Source: Neogemmobacter tilapiae (GTDB lineage: Bacteria > Pseudomonadota > Alphaproteobacteria > Rhodobacterales > Rhodobacteraceae). Taken from it: DNA of 64,000 nt. Position numbers and translations under genes: made by a program. The number at the start of each line of letters is the position of its first letter. Position 1 is the stretch's first letter. The stretch is from the NCBI RefSeq assembly GCF_014652215.1, contig NZ_BMYJ01000013.1, forward strand, positions 1 through 64,000. Direction: 5' to 3'. Below the pieces are notes generated by a model. That model was given only the letters and a program-made list of their open reading frames with translations. It was not told the origin of the DNA and did not search any database. Positions 42,401 to 51,195 of the stretch are shown here, in pieces.

Positions 42401-43105
42401 TTAGATCGCCCCGGCCTTGACGCCCAGCATCCCCGCCAGCCGCGTCAGCGTGGCGCGCTTTTCAACATCCCACCCGGCCTGCCGCGCGGCGAAAAGCGTC
42501 GCTTGGCTTTGGTGGATCACCGAATCGCCCAGAATTTTCAGGTCATTCGCCCGCAGGGTTTCGCCGGTGGAGGTGATGTCGGCAATCGCCTCGGCGGTCT
42601 GGTTCTTGACCGTGCCTTCGGTCGCGCCCTGACTGTCCACCAGTTGGTATTCGGCCACCCCCTGTTCGGTCAGGAATTCCCGCACCAGACGGTGGTATTT
42701 CGTGGCGATGCGCAGGCGGAAGCCATGCGCGGCGCGAAAACCTGCGGCGACCGCGTCCAGATCGTCCATCGTGTCGCAATCGACCCAAGCGGCGGGGACG
42801 GCGATGATCAGATCGGCATGGCCAAAGCCCATTTGCGCCAGTTCCGCGACCTGCCGGTCCCAATCGGCCAGTTTGTCACGCACAAGGTCGGACCCCGTGA
42901 CGCCCAGATGGATGCGCCCCGCCGCCAGTTCGCGGGGGATTTCGCCCGCCGACAGCAGGACGAGTTCGACGCCGTCGATCCCGTCCACCGCGCCCGCATA
43001 TTCGCGGTCGCGGCCCGATTGGCGCATGGTGACACCGCGTGCGCCGAACCATTCAAAGGTCTGTTCCATCAGCCGCCCTTTGGACGGCACCCCGATTTTC
43101 AGCAT
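42401..43105 (-). CDS. hisG: ATP phosphoribosyltransferase (short form)
   Basis: 234 residues. [20 protein letters not shown] is the N-terminal block, GVTGSDLVRDKLADWD the middle loop and VDSQGATEGTVKNQTAEAIADIT the PRPP-binding region. The C-terminal regulatory domain of long HisG is absent, as expected for the HisZ-dependent form. It catalyses the first step of histidine synthesis. Its ATG overlaps the hisZ stop by one base, and hisZ encodes the partner. Confidence 0.97.
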   Translation of the reverse strand: MLKIGVPSKGRLMEQTFEWFGARGVTMRQSGRDREYAGAVDGIDGVELVLLSAGEIPRELAAGRIHLGVTGSDLVRDKLADWDRQVAELAQMGFGHADLIIAVPAAWVDCDTMDDLDAVAAGFRAAHGFRLRIATKYHRLVREFLTEQGVAEYQLVDSQGATEGTVKNQTAEAIADITSTGETLRANDLKILGDSVIHQSQATLFAARQAGWDVEKRATLTRLAGMLGVKAGAI

Positions 43106-44190
43106 CAGACGGCCCCTCGCAGTTCGGCGACCAAGGCGGGACGGATGACGCCGCCCACGGCGGGGATGGAACGGCCCTGCCCCAGACGGGCCGTCAGCGC
43201 GTCATAACGCCCGCCGCTGGCAACGGGGCGCTGGTCGGCGGTGTGGAATTCAAAGACGAAACCATCGTAATATTCTAGGGTGTTGCGACCATGGGCGGCC
43301 TCGAAACCCAGAGTTTCGACGGCCACGCCGCGTTTGGCCAAAGCGGCCATTCGCGCGCGGAAACGCTGGGCGACAGCGGCTAGGGCAGGCATGTTTTTGG
43401 CCATGTCGTCCAAGACCTGCACGGCTTGGGGCAAGGGGCCGTTCAGCGCCAGAAGACGGTCCAGAATGGCGACCTGCTGCGCGGGAATGGGGGGCGCATC
43501 GGCATCGGCGACCAAGGCCGCGACCCGCGCCTCAATTTCTTGCGCGGAACGCAGGCCGGTGACGGTTTCTGGGATCATGGCGGCGATGCCGCCCTTGGCT
43601 TGTTGCAGCAGGGCGAGACGGCTGGGTGAAGGGTCCACCCGACCCGCGAAACGGTCAACGAGGGCGCGGAACCTGTTGGGCCGCCAGATGTGGCGCATCA
43701 GGGCGGCCTTGCGGCGGTCGGTGGTGTCGAGGGCGGCGACGGCGGCCATCAGAAGGCCCATGTCGCCCGTGACCGGGGTCACGGGAAGGCCAGCCAGCAG
43801 ATCGGCGATCAGGGCGAAAACTTCGGCATCCGCCGCCTCGGGCGCGGTGCGGTCAAAGATTTCATAGCCCACTTGCAGATACTCGCGCGGGCGGCCGTCC
43901 AGATGTTCCTGACGGCGGAAAACCTCGCCCAGATAGGTATAGCGGGCGGGATCGGCACCGTGGGCCATATGGGCTTGGACGACGGGCACGGTGAAATCGG
44001 GGCGCAGCATCATTTCGCCATGCAGCGGGTCGTGGGTCACATAGGCGCGGGCGCGCAGGTCTTCGCCGTAAAGATCCAGCAGGGTTTCGGCGGGCAAAAG
44101 GATGTCGGCATCGACGGGGATCGCCCCTGCCGCCTGGAAGGCGGCGAAAAGGCGTTCCGCCTCGGCCCGGATGGTGGCTTTGGGGGTCAT
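43105..44190 (-). CDS. hisZ: ATP phosphoribosyltransferase regulatory subunit
   Basis: 361 residues from [15 protein letters not shown], a class II synthetase-like catalytic fold without its tRNA domain. [23 protein letters not shown] is the motif 2 equivalent, and [13 protein letters not shown] appears near the C-terminus. HisZ proteins bind short HisG and confer histidine feedback. An upstream frame to 44265 lies inside hisS, so I take the ATG at 44190, which overlaps the hisS stop by four bases. Confidence 0.93.
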   Translation of the reverse strand: MTPKATIRAEAERLFAAFQAAGAIPVDADILLPAETLLDLYGEDLRARAYVTHDPLHGEMMLRPDFTVPVVQAHMAHGADPARYTYLGEVFRRQEHLDGRPREYLQVGYEIFDRTAPEAADAEVFALIADLLAGLPVTPVTGDMGLLMAAVAALDTTDRRKAALMRHIWRPNRFRALVDRFAGRVDPSPSRLALLQQAKGGIAAMIPETVTGLRSAQEIEARVAALVADADAPPIPAQQVAILDRLLALNGPLPQAVQVLDDMAKNMPALAAVAQRFRARMAALAKRGVAVETLGFEAAHGRNTLEYYDGFVFEFHTADQRPVASGGRYDALTARLGQGRSIPAVGGVIRPALVAELRGAV

Positions 44191-45659
44191 TGCCCCAGCA
44201 TCTTTCTGACTTCGGCCACCAGATCGGCGCGGGGGATTTCCACCTGTGCGGGGCGGTTTTTCCATTCTTCAAGGCTGGCCCCTTGCGCGATTTTCGCGCC
44301 GAGGATCAGGTCTTTCAGGATCACGGTCCCCTTCACCGCCTCGTCCCCGCCCTGGATCACGGCGATGGGGCTTTGGCGTTTGTCGGCGTATTTCAACTGG
44401 TTGCCGAATTGCTTGGGATTGCCCAGATAAACCTCGGCCCGGATGCCCGCTTGGCGCAGATCGCCCACCATCGCCATGTAATCGCCCATGCGGTCACGGT
44501 CCATCACGGTCACCACGACCGGCCCGGTGGTATCGGCCGCAACCCGGCCCTTGGCGTGGAGGGCGGCGAGCAGACGGTCCACGCCGATGGAAACGCCGGT
44601 GGCCGGCACCTTTTGGCCGGTGAAGCGTTCCACCAAGCCGTCATAACGCCCGCCGCCCGCGACGGAGCCGAACTGGCGCTTGCGGCCTTTTTCGTCGAGG
44701 ATTTCGAAGGTGAGTTCAGCCTCGTAAACCGGGCCGGTGTAGTAGCCAAGGCCTCGGACAACGCCGGGGTCGATCACGATGCGGTCGGGGCCGTAGCCTT
44801 GGGAGGCGAGGAGGGCGGCGATCTGTTCCAGTTCATCGACGCCTTCGCCACCGATCACCGAGGCCCCGACCAGTTCGCGCAGGCGGGCGCAAGTGGCCGC
44901 GCCACTGTCACGGCGGGCGTCCATGAAGCCCAGCACCACCTGAGCCTGTTCGTCCGACAGCCCCGCGCCCTTGGTGAAATCCCCGCTTTCATCCTTGCGC
45001 CCTGCCCCCAGCAGCGCCCGCACGCCTTTGACGCCCAGACGGTCGATCTTGTCGATGGCGCGCAGCACGATGCCGCGTTCGGCTTCTTTATCCTCGCCCG
45101 ACAGGCCCGCCACTTCCATCACGCCATTCAGGACTTTGCGGTTGTTCACCCGCACGATGTAATCGCCACGGGGAATGCCCACGACCTCCAGCGCATCCGC
45201 CAGCATCGCGCAAATCTCGGCGTCCGCCGCCACAGACCCCGACCCCACCGTATCGGCATCGCATTGATAGAATTGCCGGAACCGCCCCGGACCGGGCTTT
45301 TCGTTGCGCCAGACCGGCCCCATCGCATAGCGCCGATAAGGTGACGCCAGATCATTCCGATACTGCGCCGCCACCCGCGCCAAGGGGGCGGTCAGGTCGT
45401 AGCGCAGGGCGAGCCAATCTTTATCCTCATCCTGCCACGCAAACACGCCTTCGTTCGGGCGGTCCACGTCGGGCAGGAATTTCCCCAAAGCCTCGACCGT
45501 CTCTACCGCGCTCGTCTCTAACGGATCAAAGCCATAGCGATGGTAAACCCCGGCGATCTTGTCCAGCATCGCCTTACGCTCGGTCACTTCCGCGCCGAAA
45601 TAGTCGCGAAAGCCCTTGGGCGTTTCAGCCTTGGGACGGCGGGGTTTCTGGTCGGCCAT
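44187..45659 (-). CDS. hisS: Histidyl-tRNA synthetase
   Basis: 490 residues from MADQKPRRP. Class II features: the N-terminal [13 protein letters not shown], motif 2 region [20 protein letters not shown], the histidine-specific [13 protein letters not shown] and [12 protein letters not shown], with the anticodon-binding C-terminal domain starting near VVTVMDRDR. It charges tRNA-His. Being in one run with hisZ and hisG ties translation and synthesis of histidine to one transcript. An in-frame extension to 45770 crosses the divergent slyX start and is unlikely. Confidence 0.96.
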   Translation of the reverse strand: MADQKPRRPKAETPKGFRDYFGAEVTERKAMLDKIAGVYHRYGFDPLETSAVETVEALGKFLPDVDRPNEGVFAWQDEDKDWLALRYDLTAPLARVAAQYRNDLASPYRRYAMGPVWRNEKPGPGRFRQFYQCDADTVGSGSVAADAEICAMLADALEVVGIPRGDYIVRVNNRKVLNGVMEVAGLSGEDKEAERGIVLRAIDKIDRLGVKGVRALLGAGRKDESGDFTKGAGLSDEQAQVVLGFMDARRDSGAATCARLRELVGASVIGGEGVDELEQIAALLASQGYGPDRIVIDPGVVRGLGYYTGPVYEAELTFEILDEKGRKRQFGSVAGGGRYDGLVERFTGQKVPATGVSIGVDRLLAALHAKGRVAADTTGPVVVTVMDRDRMGDYMAMVGDLRQAGIRAEVYLGNPKQFGNQLKYADKRQSPIAVIQGGDEAVKGTVILKDLILGAKIAQGASLEEWKNRPAQVEIPRADLVAEVRKMLGQ

Positions 45660-45731
45660 GGTGTTCTTGCCCTTCGCTTTTCCTGCCAAAGCCTGTAACG
45701 GAAGGGCGATACGCGGGCAAGCGGGCGGGAC

Positions 45732-45932
45732 ATGGACCGGCAAGATCAGCTTGAAGAAAAGGTGGCGCATCTGACGCGGGCGGTCGAAGACCTGTCGGAT
45801 GTGGTGGCAAGGCAGGCCAAGGAGCTGGATCGGCTGACCCGTCTGACGCAGCTTTTGGCCGAACGTGAAGCGGAACGCGAGGCGTCAGGGCTGGAAGGCC
45901 CGGCCGCAAACCAGAAGCCGCCGCATTGGTGA
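45732..45932 (+). CDS. slyX: SlyX-family protein
   Basis: 66 residues: [16 protein letters not shown] followed by [18 protein letters not shown], a short coiled coil ending with the PPHW tail. This composition and the C-terminal PPHW are characteristic of SlyX, a small protein of unknown function. It diverges from hisS, and its TGA shares its final A with the ATG of the next gene (TGATG), so the two are coupled. Confidence 0.88.
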   Translation: MDRQDQLEEKVAHLTRAVEDLSDVVARQAKELDRLTRLTQLLAEREAEREASGLEGPAANQKPPHW

Positions 45933-46999
45933 TGCTGCCCGACCTGCGTCAAACCGTCGCGCTGACCGTGACCTTGGCCCTTGCAACGCTGGGCGGGTTG
46001 GCGGCGCAAGCCATGGGGATGCCTTTGGGCCTGCTGATGGGGTCGCTGCTGGTGACGGCAGTGATCACGGCGCTGGATCTGCGGATCAAGGGGCAAGGGC
46101 CGGTGATGCCCAACCGTTTTCGCGTGGTTTTCGTGCCGATCATCGGCGTGGCGATTGGCGCGAATTTCACCCCTGCGGTGATCGCCGAAGCCCCCGGTTG
46201 GTGGATCACCATGCTGGGGCTGCTGATCTATCTGCCCGTGGCCCATGCCTTGGGGTATTTCCTGTATCGCAAGGTGGGCAAGCTGGACCGGGCCACCGCC
46301 TATTGGGGTTCGGTGCCCGGCGGGTTCATCGAAAGTCTGGCGATGGGCGAGGCGGCGGGGGGCCATCCGGCAATTCTGTCGGTGATGCAGTTTCTGCGGC
46401 TGGTCTTGACCATCATCGGCGTGCCCTTGGCGTTCGGGTGGCTGACGGGCGCACCCGTGGGTTCTGCATCGGGGGCGCATCTGGGCACGGGGGCCGAGAT
46501 TGCTTTGCGCGATGTGCTGATCCTGACGGCGGCGGCGGTGGCGGGGGCCTTTATGGGCCGGGCCCTGCATTTGCCGGGCTGGCAAGTGACGGGGCCGATC
46601 CTGTTGTCAGGCGTGGCCCATGCGATGGAATGGACGCAGGCCGTGCCGCCCGATTGGATGATTGGCGCGGTGCAGGTGGTGATGGGGGCGGGGCTTGGCG
46701 TGCGCTTTGCCGGGCTGCGGGCGGGGGCTGTGGCACGCGCGGCGGCGCTGGCTTGTGTCGTGGCGGGGCTGTTGATGGTCTTGGCCTTGGGCTTTGCGCT
46801 AATGTTTTATCGGCTGGTCGATCAGCCCCTTGCGGCGGTTTTTCTGGCCTATGCGCCGGGGGGGCTGGTCGAGATGAGCCTTGTGGCGCTGTCGCTGAAG
46901 ATGAGCGCGATTTATGTCACCGCGCATCATGTGGCGCGGATCGTGCTTTCGGTGCTTTTGGCCGGAATTGGCAACCGGCTGGGGAATTTCAAAGACTAG
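45932..46999 (+). CDS. AbrB-family (ammonia monooxygenase-like) membrane protein
   Basis: 355 residues with about ten hydrophobic helices arranged as two similar halves (the duplicated AbrB-dup repeat, each with a GxxxGxN and PGG motif; here VPGGFIESLAMGEAAGGHP in the first and APGGLVEMSLVALSLK in the second). Such proteins are often misnamed AbrB transcription regulators, but they are integral membrane proteins of unknown transport function. The start codon shares an A with the slyX stop. Its last 11 bases overlap the convergent DUF2125 gene. Confidence 0.85.
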   Translation: MLPDLRQTVALTVTLALATLGGLAAQAMGMPLGLLMGSLLVTAVITALDLRIKGQGPVMPNRFRVVFVPIIGVAIGANFTPAVIAEAPGWWITMLGLLIYLPVAHALGYFLYRKVGKLDRATAYWGSVPGGFIESLAMGEAAGGHPAILSVMQFLRLVLTIIGVPLAFGWLTGAPVGSASGAHLGTGAEIALRDVLILTAAAVAGAFMGRALHLPGWQVTGPILLSGVAHAMEWTQAVPPDWMIGAVQVVMGAGLGVRFAGLRAGAVARAAALACVVAGLLMVLALGFALMFYRLVDQPLAAVFLAYAPGGLVEMSLVALSLKMSAIYVTAHHVARIVLSVLLAGIGNRLGNFKD

Positions 47000-47960
47000 G
47001 CGCTGGTCCCAAGGGGAAGGGGCCAAGCGACATCTGCCCGTCCTTGATAACAAAGGCCATGTCGATGACCGTGGGGTCGGGGGATTGGGCGGCGTAAGCC
47101 TCTAACGCGCGGGCGATGTTGTCGGCGGTGGCCGAGGCGACAAGGCCCGAGGCTTTCAGCGTGTCGGGCAAAAGCTGCCAGTTGCGCAGTTGCAGGTCGA
47201 TCTGGCCTTGGGGCATGCCGTCGGTGACCGTCAGCGCGCCTTTGGCGAGAAAGCGCAATTCGCCCCATTCGAGGGTCAGGCCGTCGAGTTGCAAGCTTTC
47301 CAGTTGCGGTGTGCCTTTCATAAGGCGGCTCAGTTCGCGATCCAGCCCGACCGTCGAGTCCAGATGCAAAAGCCCGATCACCGGCGGCAACGCCGTACCC
47401 TGCCCCTCGAGCACGCGCATAAGGCCGGGGTCGGGCGCGAAATCGGTCAGGCGCAGACCGATCCGATAGCTGTTGGGGACATTTTCTTGTTTGTCTATGG
47501 CGAAATCGGCGCCGGCGAGTTTCATCACCCAACCCGCCGTCGCATCGGACAGGGCCAGATTTTCGCCAACCAGGGTAACCCGCTCCAAGGGCACGGCCAT
47601 ATTGGGGGCAACGACGACGCTGGCCATCAAACCTTCGCTGGCAAGGGCGAGGGTGTCGCCGTCGACAGTCAGTTGCTGTTCGGGGGGAAGGGCGGCAATG
47701 ACATGCCAGGGCTTGTAGGAGAGCGCATAGATGCTCAGCCATTCGGCCTGCCATTCCAGCCCCGGCACGGTATAGCGCGGCTCGCCCAGTTGGACGTCAA
47801 AGCGGTTGGGAAAGCCCTGAACATTGAGGCGGCTGTATTGCACCTGCGGGTTTTCGGCCAGCCAGTCGCGGGCGGATTTGTCTAGAACATAAGAACCGCC
47901 GAACCACCAAGCCGACCATAAGGCGGCGGCCAGACCCACGATCCATGTCAAAGCGCGCAT
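46989..47960 (-). CDS. DUF2125-family exported protein
   Basis: 323 residues. An N-terminal membrane anchor or signal (LTWIVGLAAALWSAWWFGG) is followed by the DUF2125 start block RDWLAENPQVQYSRLNVQGFP and NRFDVQLGEPRYTVP; the remainder is beta-rich, as in periplasmic AsmA-like scaffolds. Function is unknown. It ends in an overlap with the AbrB-type gene on the other strand. Conserved in Alphaproteobacteria according to recall of the family. Confidence 0.88.
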   Translation of the reverse strand: MRALTWIVGLAAALWSAWWFGGSYVLDKSARDWLAENPQVQYSRLNVQGFPNRFDVQLGEPRYTVPGLEWQAEWLSIYALSYKPWHVIAALPPEQQLTVDGDTLALASEGLMASVVVAPNMAVPLERVTLVGENLALSDATAGWVMKLAGADFAIDKQENVPNSYRIGLRLTDFAPDPGLMRVLEGQGTALPPVIGLLHLDSTVGLDRELSRLMKGTPQLESLQLDGLTLEWGELRFLAKGALTVTDGMPQGQIDLQLRNWQLLPDTLKASGLVASATADNIARALEAYAAQSPDPTVIDMAFVIKDGQMSLGPFPLGPAPSL

Positions 47961-48023
47961 GGCTTGCCCTTTTCTTTCGTCCGTTGCTTAGGGAATATAG
48001 GGCAAAGTGAGCAAGGGCCAGCA

Positions 48024-48566
48024 ATGGATCGTGAATTCTGGGTGTTTGGCTATGGGTCGCTGATGTGGGATCCGGGCTTTGCCTTTGTCGAACGGCGGAT
48101 TGCGCGGCTGGAGGGGTGGCAGCGCCGTTTCTGCATGTGGTCGATCCATTACCGGGGGACGCCGGAAGCGCCGGGTCTGGTGCTGGCGCTGGACCGGGCG
48201 GAGGGGGAGTTTTGCGAGGGAATCGCGTTTCGGATTGCGGCGGAGGAAGCGGAGGCAACCCATGCTTTGCTGCAAGAGCGGGAGTTGATTTCCTACGCCT
48301 ATGCCGAGGCGTTTCTGCCGGTGCGGCTGGCGGGGGGGGAAGAGGTGGAGGCGCTGGCCTATGTGATCAACCAAGGGCATGAGCAATATGCGCGGCACCT
48401 TTCAACGGAAGAACAGGCGCAGTTGATTGCGACACGGGCGGGTCAGCGGGGGCCGAACCGGGATTATCTGTGGAACACGGTGGATCATCTGCGGGAATTG
48501 GGGATCGAGGATCCGAGGCTTGAGGCGCTGGGCGCGCGGGTCCGTGAATTGGTGGGCCAAGGTTGA
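48024..48566 (+). CDS. ChaC-like gamma-glutamylcyclotransferase
   Basis: 180 residues from MDREFWVFGYGSLMWDPGF; the FGYGSLMW block is the glutathione-binding signature of ChaC proteins. RRFCMWSIHYRGTPEAPGL and GEFCEGIAFRI follow, then the Glu-containing acid/base region ATHALLQERELISYAYAEAF. It cleaves glutathione to 5-oxoproline and Cys-Gly. The ATG at 48024 is preferred over 47964, since the conserved fold begins at once and a purine-rich AGCAAGGG lies upstream. It stands alone on the plus strand. Confidence 0.92.
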   Translation: MDREFWVFGYGSLMWDPGFAFVERRIARLEGWQRRFCMWSIHYRGTPEAPGLVLALDRAEGEFCEGIAFRIAAEEAEATHALLQERELISYAYAEAFLPVRLAGGEEVEALAYVINQGHEQYARHLSTEEQAQLIATRAGQRGPNRDYLWNTVDHLRELGIEDPRLEALGARVRELVGQG

Positions 48567-48627
48567 TGCTTGGCAGGCGGGCCGCCTTGCGCCTATGGTG
48601 ACGACAAACCAAAAAGGGCAGGCCTAG

Positions 48628-49806
48628 ATGCAAAAGATCAGCACGACGCATGGGGGCTTTGCCCGCCCGGTCAGCCAGCTTTTCATGATGCTGATCGTGA
48701 TCTTGCTGGTGGTGGGCGGGCTGTGGCTGGCACTGCCTTTGCTGGAGGTGGTGTTTCAGGCGAACCCCTATCTGAATGGCGTGATCGTGGGGGTCTTTGC
48801 GATTGGGGTGCTGTCCTGTTTCTGGCAAGTGATTCAGATTTTCCAGTCGGTGACCTGGCTGGATGATTTCGTGCGGGCGCGGCCCGGTTTGGAATACACG
48901 GCGGCGCCAAGGCTGCTGGCCCCCTTGGCCGCGCTGCTGGGGGCGCGGGGGGCGAAGACGACGATTTCATCCTCGTCCGCAGCGTCGATCATGGATTCGG
49001 TGGCGACACGGGTGGACGAGGCGCGGGACATCACGCGCTATCTGGGCAACTTGCTGATTTTTCTGGGCCTTTTGGGCACGTTCTATGGTCTGGCAACGAC
49101 GGTTCCTGCGATGGTGGACACGATCCGGGGGCTGACGCCGCAGGAAGGTGAAAGCGGCACGGATGTTTTCTCTAAGCTGATGACGGGGCTGGAATCGCAG
49201 TTGGGCGGCATGGGGACGGCGTTTTCATCCTCGCTGTTGGGTCTGGCCGGATCGCTGGTGGTGGGGCTGTTGGAACTGTTTGCCAGCCACGGGCAGAACC
49301 GGTTCTACCGCGAGCTTGAGGACTGGATGACGACCATCACCCGTCTGGGCTTTGGCGGGGGCGAGTCCGAGGCGGGCGGTGAAATGGCGCAGGTGGCCGC
49401 CGTTCTGGACAGTCTGGCGGGGCAGATGGAGGCCTTGCAGACCCTGCACAGTCAGGCGGAACTGTCGCGCGCCATGCTGGAAGAACGGCTGGGGGCCTTG
49501 GTGGACGGCATCGACCGCTTGGCGGTGAACATGGCCGCCAACACCAGCAATCGGACCGAGGGTTTGTTGTCGCGCATGGCCGAAGGGCAAGATCGGCTGG
49601 TGGCGGTTCTGGCGCCCGAGGATGGATCGGCTGGGCCGGATGCCGAACAGCGGATGCGGCTGCGGTCAATTGACGTGCAACTGCTGCGGATCTTGGAGGA
49701 ACTGGCGGCGGGACGGCAGGAAAGCATGACGGAACTGCGCGCCGATCTGGGGGCGTTGACGGCGGCGGTGCGGCAGTTGGCGCGCGGTCCGGCGGGGCGG
49801 GTGTAG
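48628..49806 (+). CDS. MotA/TolQ/ExbB-like proton-channel subunit
   Basis: 392 residues. Helices at about 18-40 and 47-70 precede a soluble cytoplasmic stretch (80-135). The channel pair follows: LGNLLIFLGLLGTFYGLATTVP (139-160) and GGMGTAFSSSLLGLAGSLVVG (193-213). These are the patterns of MotA, TolQ, ExbB and ZorA subunits, five of which surround two MotB-like subunits in known stators. The C-terminal 170 residues are soluble and helical. The gene is one base from the OmpA-like partner. The family is secure, the biological purpose is not. Confidence 0.9.
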   Translation: MQKISTTHGGFARPVSQLFMMLIVILLVVGGLWLALPLLEVVFQANPYLNGVIVGVFAIGVLSCFWQVIQIFQSVTWLDDFVRARPGLEYTAAPRLLAPLAALLGARGAKTTISSSSAASIMDSVATRVDEARDITRYLGNLLIFLGLLGTFYGLATTVPAMVDTIRGLTPQEGESGTDVFSKLMTGLESQLGGMGTAFSSSLLGLAGSLVVGLLELFASHGQNRFYRELEDWMTTITRLGFGGGESEAGGEMAQVAAVLDSLAGQMEALQTLHSQAELSRAMLEERLGALVDGIDRLAVNMAANTSNRTEGLLSRMAEGQDRLVAVLAPEDGSAGPDAEQRMRLRSIDVQLLRILEELAAGRQESMTELRADLGALTAAVRQLARGPAGRV

Positions 49807-49807
49807 C

Positions 49808-51145
49808 ATGGGCCTGTCGCGCCGGGGGGCACGGACCGAAGCGCCGACCTGGCCGGGTTTCGTCGATGCGCTGACGACGCTTTTGCTGGTGCTGATGTTC
49901 GTGCTGTCGATCTTTGTCGTGACCCAGGCGGTGCTGCGCGACACGATCACCACGCAGGACACGGAACTGGACGCGCTGAATGCGCAGGTGGCGGGGCTGG
50001 CCGATGCCTTGGGTCTGGAGCGCAATCGGGCGAAGGGCCTAGAGGATGAACTGGGCCAATTGACCGCCAGTCTGACCGCCTTGCAGGCGGAAAACGCGGC
50101 GCAGGCGGGGCAGATCGCGGATTTCACAGCACAGGTGGCCAGCCTTTTGGGCGAACGCGATGCGGCGCGGGGGCAGGTTTCGGAATTGCGGGGCCAGTTG
50201 GCTACCGGGGCGGCCGAGGCGGCGGCGCTGCGGGACAAGATTTCGGCATCGGACGCACGGCTGATTGCCCTGACGCTGGACCTTGAGACGCAGCGCAAGA
50301 AGGCCGAGGAAACGCTGGTTCTGCTGGCCGCAGCGCAGGCGGCGGCGGAGCAGGCCAAGACCGAGAACCTGAAGGTGCTGGATGAAAAGGATCTGGCGCT
50401 GGCGATGGCGCAGACCAAGCTGACCGAGGAACAGAAAAAGGCGGTGGAACAGGCGGCGCAATTGGCGCTGCTGAACGAACAGATCGCCGCATTGCGCGGG
50501 CAGTTGGGGGCCTTGCAGGGCTTGCTGGATGCGGCGGCCGAAAAGGACGCGGTGGCCAAGGTTCAGATCGAGGCACTGGGATCGAGCCTGAATTCCGCGC
50601 TGGCGCAGGTCGCCAGCGAACAGCGGCGGCGGGCGGAGTTGGAAGAGGCTGAACGCAAGCGGCTGGAGGCCGAGGCGAAGAATCTGGAAAAGTTCCGTTC
50701 GGAATTCTTTGGCCAGTTGCGCGAGGTTTTGGGCAACCGTCCGGGCGTGCGCATCGTGGGCGACCGTTTCGTGTTTTCATCCGAGGTGCTGTTCACGCCG
50801 GGTTCGGCGACGCTGGCCCCCGAGGGCCGGGCGCAAATTGCCGGGGTTGTGCAGACGCTGAATGGGGCGATTGCCGATATTCCGCCGGGGCTGAACTGGA
50901 TCATCCGGGTGGACGGGCATACCGACAATGTGCCCCTGTCGGGCGGCGGGGCCTTCCGCGACAATTGGGAATTGTCGCAGGCGCGGGCGCTGTCGGTGGT
51001 GCGCTATATGCAGGATGAACTGGGTTTTCCGCCCGACCGTCTGGCGGCGACCGGCTTTGGCGAATGGCAGCCGGTGGTGGCGGGCGAGACGCCGGAGGCA
51101 CGGGCGCAGAACCGGCGGATCGAGTTGAAGCTGACAGAACGCTAG
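49808..51145 (+). CDS. MotB/ZorB-like OmpA-family peptidoglycan-binding stator subunit
   Basis: 445 residues. A single N-terminal helix (FVDALTTLLLVLMFVLSI) carries Asp20 at its cytoplasmic end, the position of the proton-binding Asp of MotB. Residues about 40-290 are a long Ala/Glu/Gln-rich coiled coil, and 300-445 an OmpA/Pal domain (RVDGHTDNVP, then RDNWELSQARALSVVRYM and the Asn-Arg-Arg tail) that binds cell wall. With the preceding channel subunit it should form an ion-driven stator anchored to peptidoglycan. The coiled coil is far longer than in flagellar MotB. Confidence 0.9.
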   Translation: MGLSRRGARTEAPTWPGFVDALTTLLLVLMFVLSIFVVTQAVLRDTITTQDTELDALNAQVAGLADALGLERNRAKGLEDELGQLTASLTALQAENAAQAGQIADFTAQVASLLGERDAARGQVSELRGQLATGAAEAAALRDKISASDARLIALTLDLETQRKKAEETLVLLAAAQAAAEQAKTENLKVLDEKDLALAMAQTKLTEEQKKAVEQAAQLALLNEQIAALRGQLGALQGLLDAAAEKDAVAKVQIEALGSSLNSALAQVASEQRRRAELEEAERKRLEAEAKNLEKFRSEFFGQLREVLGNRPGVRIVGDRFVFSSEVLFTPGSATLAPEGRAQIAGVVQTLNGAIADIPPGLNWIIRVDGHTDNVPLSGGGAFRDNWELSQARALSVVRYMQDELGFPPDRLAATGFGEWQPVVAGETPEARAQNRRIELKLTER

Positions 51146-51153
51146 AGATGCAA

Positions 51154-51177
51154 AAAGGGCCGGTTTCCCGGCCCTTT
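51154..51177. terminator. Bidirectional terminator between convergent genes
   Basis: AAAGGGCCGG (51154-51163) and CCGGCCCTTT (51168-51177) form a 10-base perfect stem with a TTTC loop. It is flanked by A-rich and T-rich ends and lies in the 50-base gap between the OmpA-like gene and the RTX gene, so it can stop transcription from both sides. Confidence 0.9.
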
Positions 51178-51195
51178 CATCGTTTCGGCCTGCCC

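Noticed and set aside
45926-46999. AbrB DNA-binding transcription regulator
   Set aside because: The text is ten membrane helices in two repeats; the AbrB name is a historical family label.
48628-51145. Complete Zorya defence system
   Set aside because: The ZorA/ZorB-like pair is present, but no ZorC, ZorD or ZorE-like gene lies beside it, so the system is not claimed.
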